Shown in pieces: positions 6,134 to 7,294 of a stretch of DNA of 7,294 bases. The stretch comes from an uncultured Kineosporia sp. (GTDB lineage: Bacteria > Actinomycetota > Actinomycetes > Actinomycetales > Kineosporiaceae). The notes under the pieces were generated by a model. The model made no database searches and was not told the DNA's origin. It saw only the letters and a list, made by a program, of their open reading frames with translations. The translations under genes were made by a program, and so were the position numbers. The DNA lies in NCBI GenBank assembly GCA_937859855.1, contig CALMAR010000446.1:1-7294 (forward strand), written 5' to 3'. Positions within the stretch are counted from its first letter, which is position 1. The number at the start of each line of letters is the position of its first letter.

Positions 6134-6787
6134 GTGACAACCGAGAGCCAGCAGCCACACCGCACGCCGGGCCACGCCACCAGCAGCACACCAAGACGCA
6201 CCACCCGGCGACGGGCTGAGACTCGCGGCCGCCTCTTGGCGGCCGGCTTCGCAGTGTTCGCCCAAAAAGGTTTCGGAGCCACCCGCATCGAGGACGTCTG
6301 CGAGGCGGCCGGCTACACAAGGGGAGCGTTCTACTCCAACTTCAGCAGCCTCGACGAGTTGTTCTATGCGATCTACCAGCAACGAGCCGCGGTCATTTCG
6401 GGGCAGATCACGGCCGCGTTGGCCGGCGACAACCTCCAGAATTCTGTGCGGTCGATCCTCGATGCCCTGATCGTTGACCGCGACTGGGTCTTGATAAAGA
6501 CCGACTTTCTGCTGTACGCGGCGAGGAACCCACCGGTAGACCGGGAATTGCGGGCCCATCGGGCAGGTCTGCTCGATTCAGTCGCGGGCGCGTTGAGCCC
6601 ACTCGTGGACGCGACACGGTTACCGAAAACCCTTCGCAAGCCCAATGACCTTGCTCAAGCCGTGATCGCACTTTACGACGGCGCCATGGAACTCCTGCTT
6701 CTCCAACCCGACATGCCACATCTACGCGCGTGGCTGGCGGACGCGATCATGGCGATGCTCGACGACGCCCATAATCAGGGCCAATGA
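6134..6787 (+). CDS. TetR-family transcriptional repressor
   Basis: This 217-aa protein has a basic, disordered N-terminal tail (about 1-27) and then the TetR DNA-binding domain: helix 1 at about 29-46 (ETRGRLLAAGFAVFAQKGF) and the helix-turn-helix at about 50-70 (TRIEDVCEAAGYTRGAFYSNF), followed by SSLDELFYAI. The rest is the helical ligand-binding and dimerisation domain; its ligand is unknown. GTG at 6134 was chosen because GGAG (6124-6127) stands 6 nt upstream, whereas an in-frame GTG at 6101 lies inside the operator and has no ribosome binding site. Divergent to the DUF3533-type gene with shared operator candidates, it most likely represses that gene and itself. Length and domains are normal for the family. 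Confidence 0.92.
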   Translation: MTTESQQPHRTPGHATSSTPRRTTRRRAETRGRLLAAGFAVFAQKGFGATRIEDVCEAAGYTRGAFYSNFSSLDELFYAIYQQRAAVISGQITAALAGDNLQNSVRSILDALIVDRDWVLIKTDFLLYAARNPPVDRELRAHRAGLLDSVAGALSPLVDATRLPKTLRKPNDLAQAVIALYDGAMELLLLQPDMPHLRAWLADAIMAMLDDAHNQGQ

Positions 6788-7294
6788 TCCCAGGCTGCGG
6801 TGGACCGGGCGCCATTGGATCTCACTGCGCCCCTCGTCAGGGCTCACTACGTGCGGCTCCTCGGTGAATGGGTGGGGCGCTGTCTTGCAGTCCCTGTGCA
6901 AGCGGCAGGGGCTGGTGCACACGTCCGCGAACCAGGGGAGCTTCTGGAGGTCAGTGCGGCCCCAGTCAGTGCGGCCCCAGCGTTCATCCTTCGTCCACGC
7001 AGCAAGGTGCTACCACCGCGCCGGCGGCGGCCATTAGCGCCCCCAGACTGAGGGAAGCCGGTACGGCCTTCTGCTCCCAGGGCCCCGTAACAACATTTCA
7101 ATAACAGGCTGTTGCTGTACAGACTTGGGTTTTTCGTACTTGGAGTGACCGGCCGCCAGGATCCCCAACTCGCCCGTGATCCTATTCCGCGCGAGGCCAG
7201 CCGGGGCGCTCGGCCCAGACGAGAGTTCCGAATCAGTGGAGATTTTCGCGAGCCCCTCTTTACAGGACATGAAACGAACCGTGCCTTTCGGAAC
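6788..7294. other. Region without a supportable gene
   Basis: Short open frames exist on both strands, but none has a good start, a recognisable domain or a clear link to a neighbour. It contains a 15-bp tandem duplication. On the minus strand, an open frame at about 7110-7270 reads like ordinary protein (for example ARNRITGELGILAAGHSKYE) and may be a gene remnant or the left-reading part of something outside the window. No terminator with a T-run was found after the TetR gene. Confidence 0.5.
6950..6979. repeat. 15-bp perfect tandem duplication
   Basis: GTCAGTGCGGCCCCA occurs twice without a gap, at 6950-6964 and 6965-6979. As a multiple of three it would preserve a reading frame, but no gene is supported here. 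It may be a slippage product. Confidence 0.85.

Noticed and set aside
6083..6559. N-terminal extension of the minus-strand membrane protein frame up to 6559
   Set aside because: It would run antisense through the TetR DNA-binding domain and across the promoter and operator; ATG 6082 begins the family-like protein.
1..7294. CRISPR array, tRNA, rRNA or intact insertion sequence
   Set aside because: No regularly spaced repeats, cloverleaf, rRNA-like segment or transposase motif was found by reading both strands.

Overview
The window is high-GC DNA: hand counts of 2101-2160 and 3001-3060 give about 73-75% G+C. Shine-Dalgarno starts are mixed with an apparently leaderless start, and one promoter matches the actinobacterial RecA-NDp type. 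Together these point to an actinomycete. No species can be named from the sequence, and there is no rRNA, tRNA, CRISPR array or intact transposase.

Left part (1-4221, all + strand). A complete VWA-like putative metallopeptidase gene (14-1285) has both an HExxH zinc motif and a full MIDAS set. Such genes normally follow a MoxR-type AAA+ ATPase gene, which would lie just off the left edge. A perfect 14-bp stem-loop closes this unit. A second unit then starts from a sequence matching the DNA-damage promoter TTGTCRGTG-N8-TAnnnT exactly (1409-1431). It encodes a 63-aa unknown protein, a 393-aa unknown protein overlapping it by ATGA, and a compact 437-aa SF1 helicase of the Upf1/DNA2 type with all its motifs. 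This is the most interesting part of the window: a probably damage-induced cassette built on a small helicase and two unrecognised partners, next to an AAA+/VWA/protease-type gene.

Middle (4222-4984). About 200 bp of hairpin-rich intergenic DNA is followed by a minus-strand ORF for a three-helix membrane protein. Its stretch is only about 50% G+C, which suggests separate acquisition. A GC-rich hairpin with T-runs on both sides then marks the end of the next minus-strand unit.

Right part (4985-6787). A divergent pair encodes a DUF3533/YhgE-Pip type membrane protein (minus strand) and a TetR-family repressor (plus strand). The 51-bp gap holds two tandem imperfect palindromes that overlap promoters for both genes. 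The likely arrangement is a self-regulated repressor controlling an export or membrane-stress protein that is translated from a leaderless mRNA.

Right end (6788-7294). No gene can be supported. It holds a 15-bp tandem duplication and a minus-strand open frame that may be a gene remnant.
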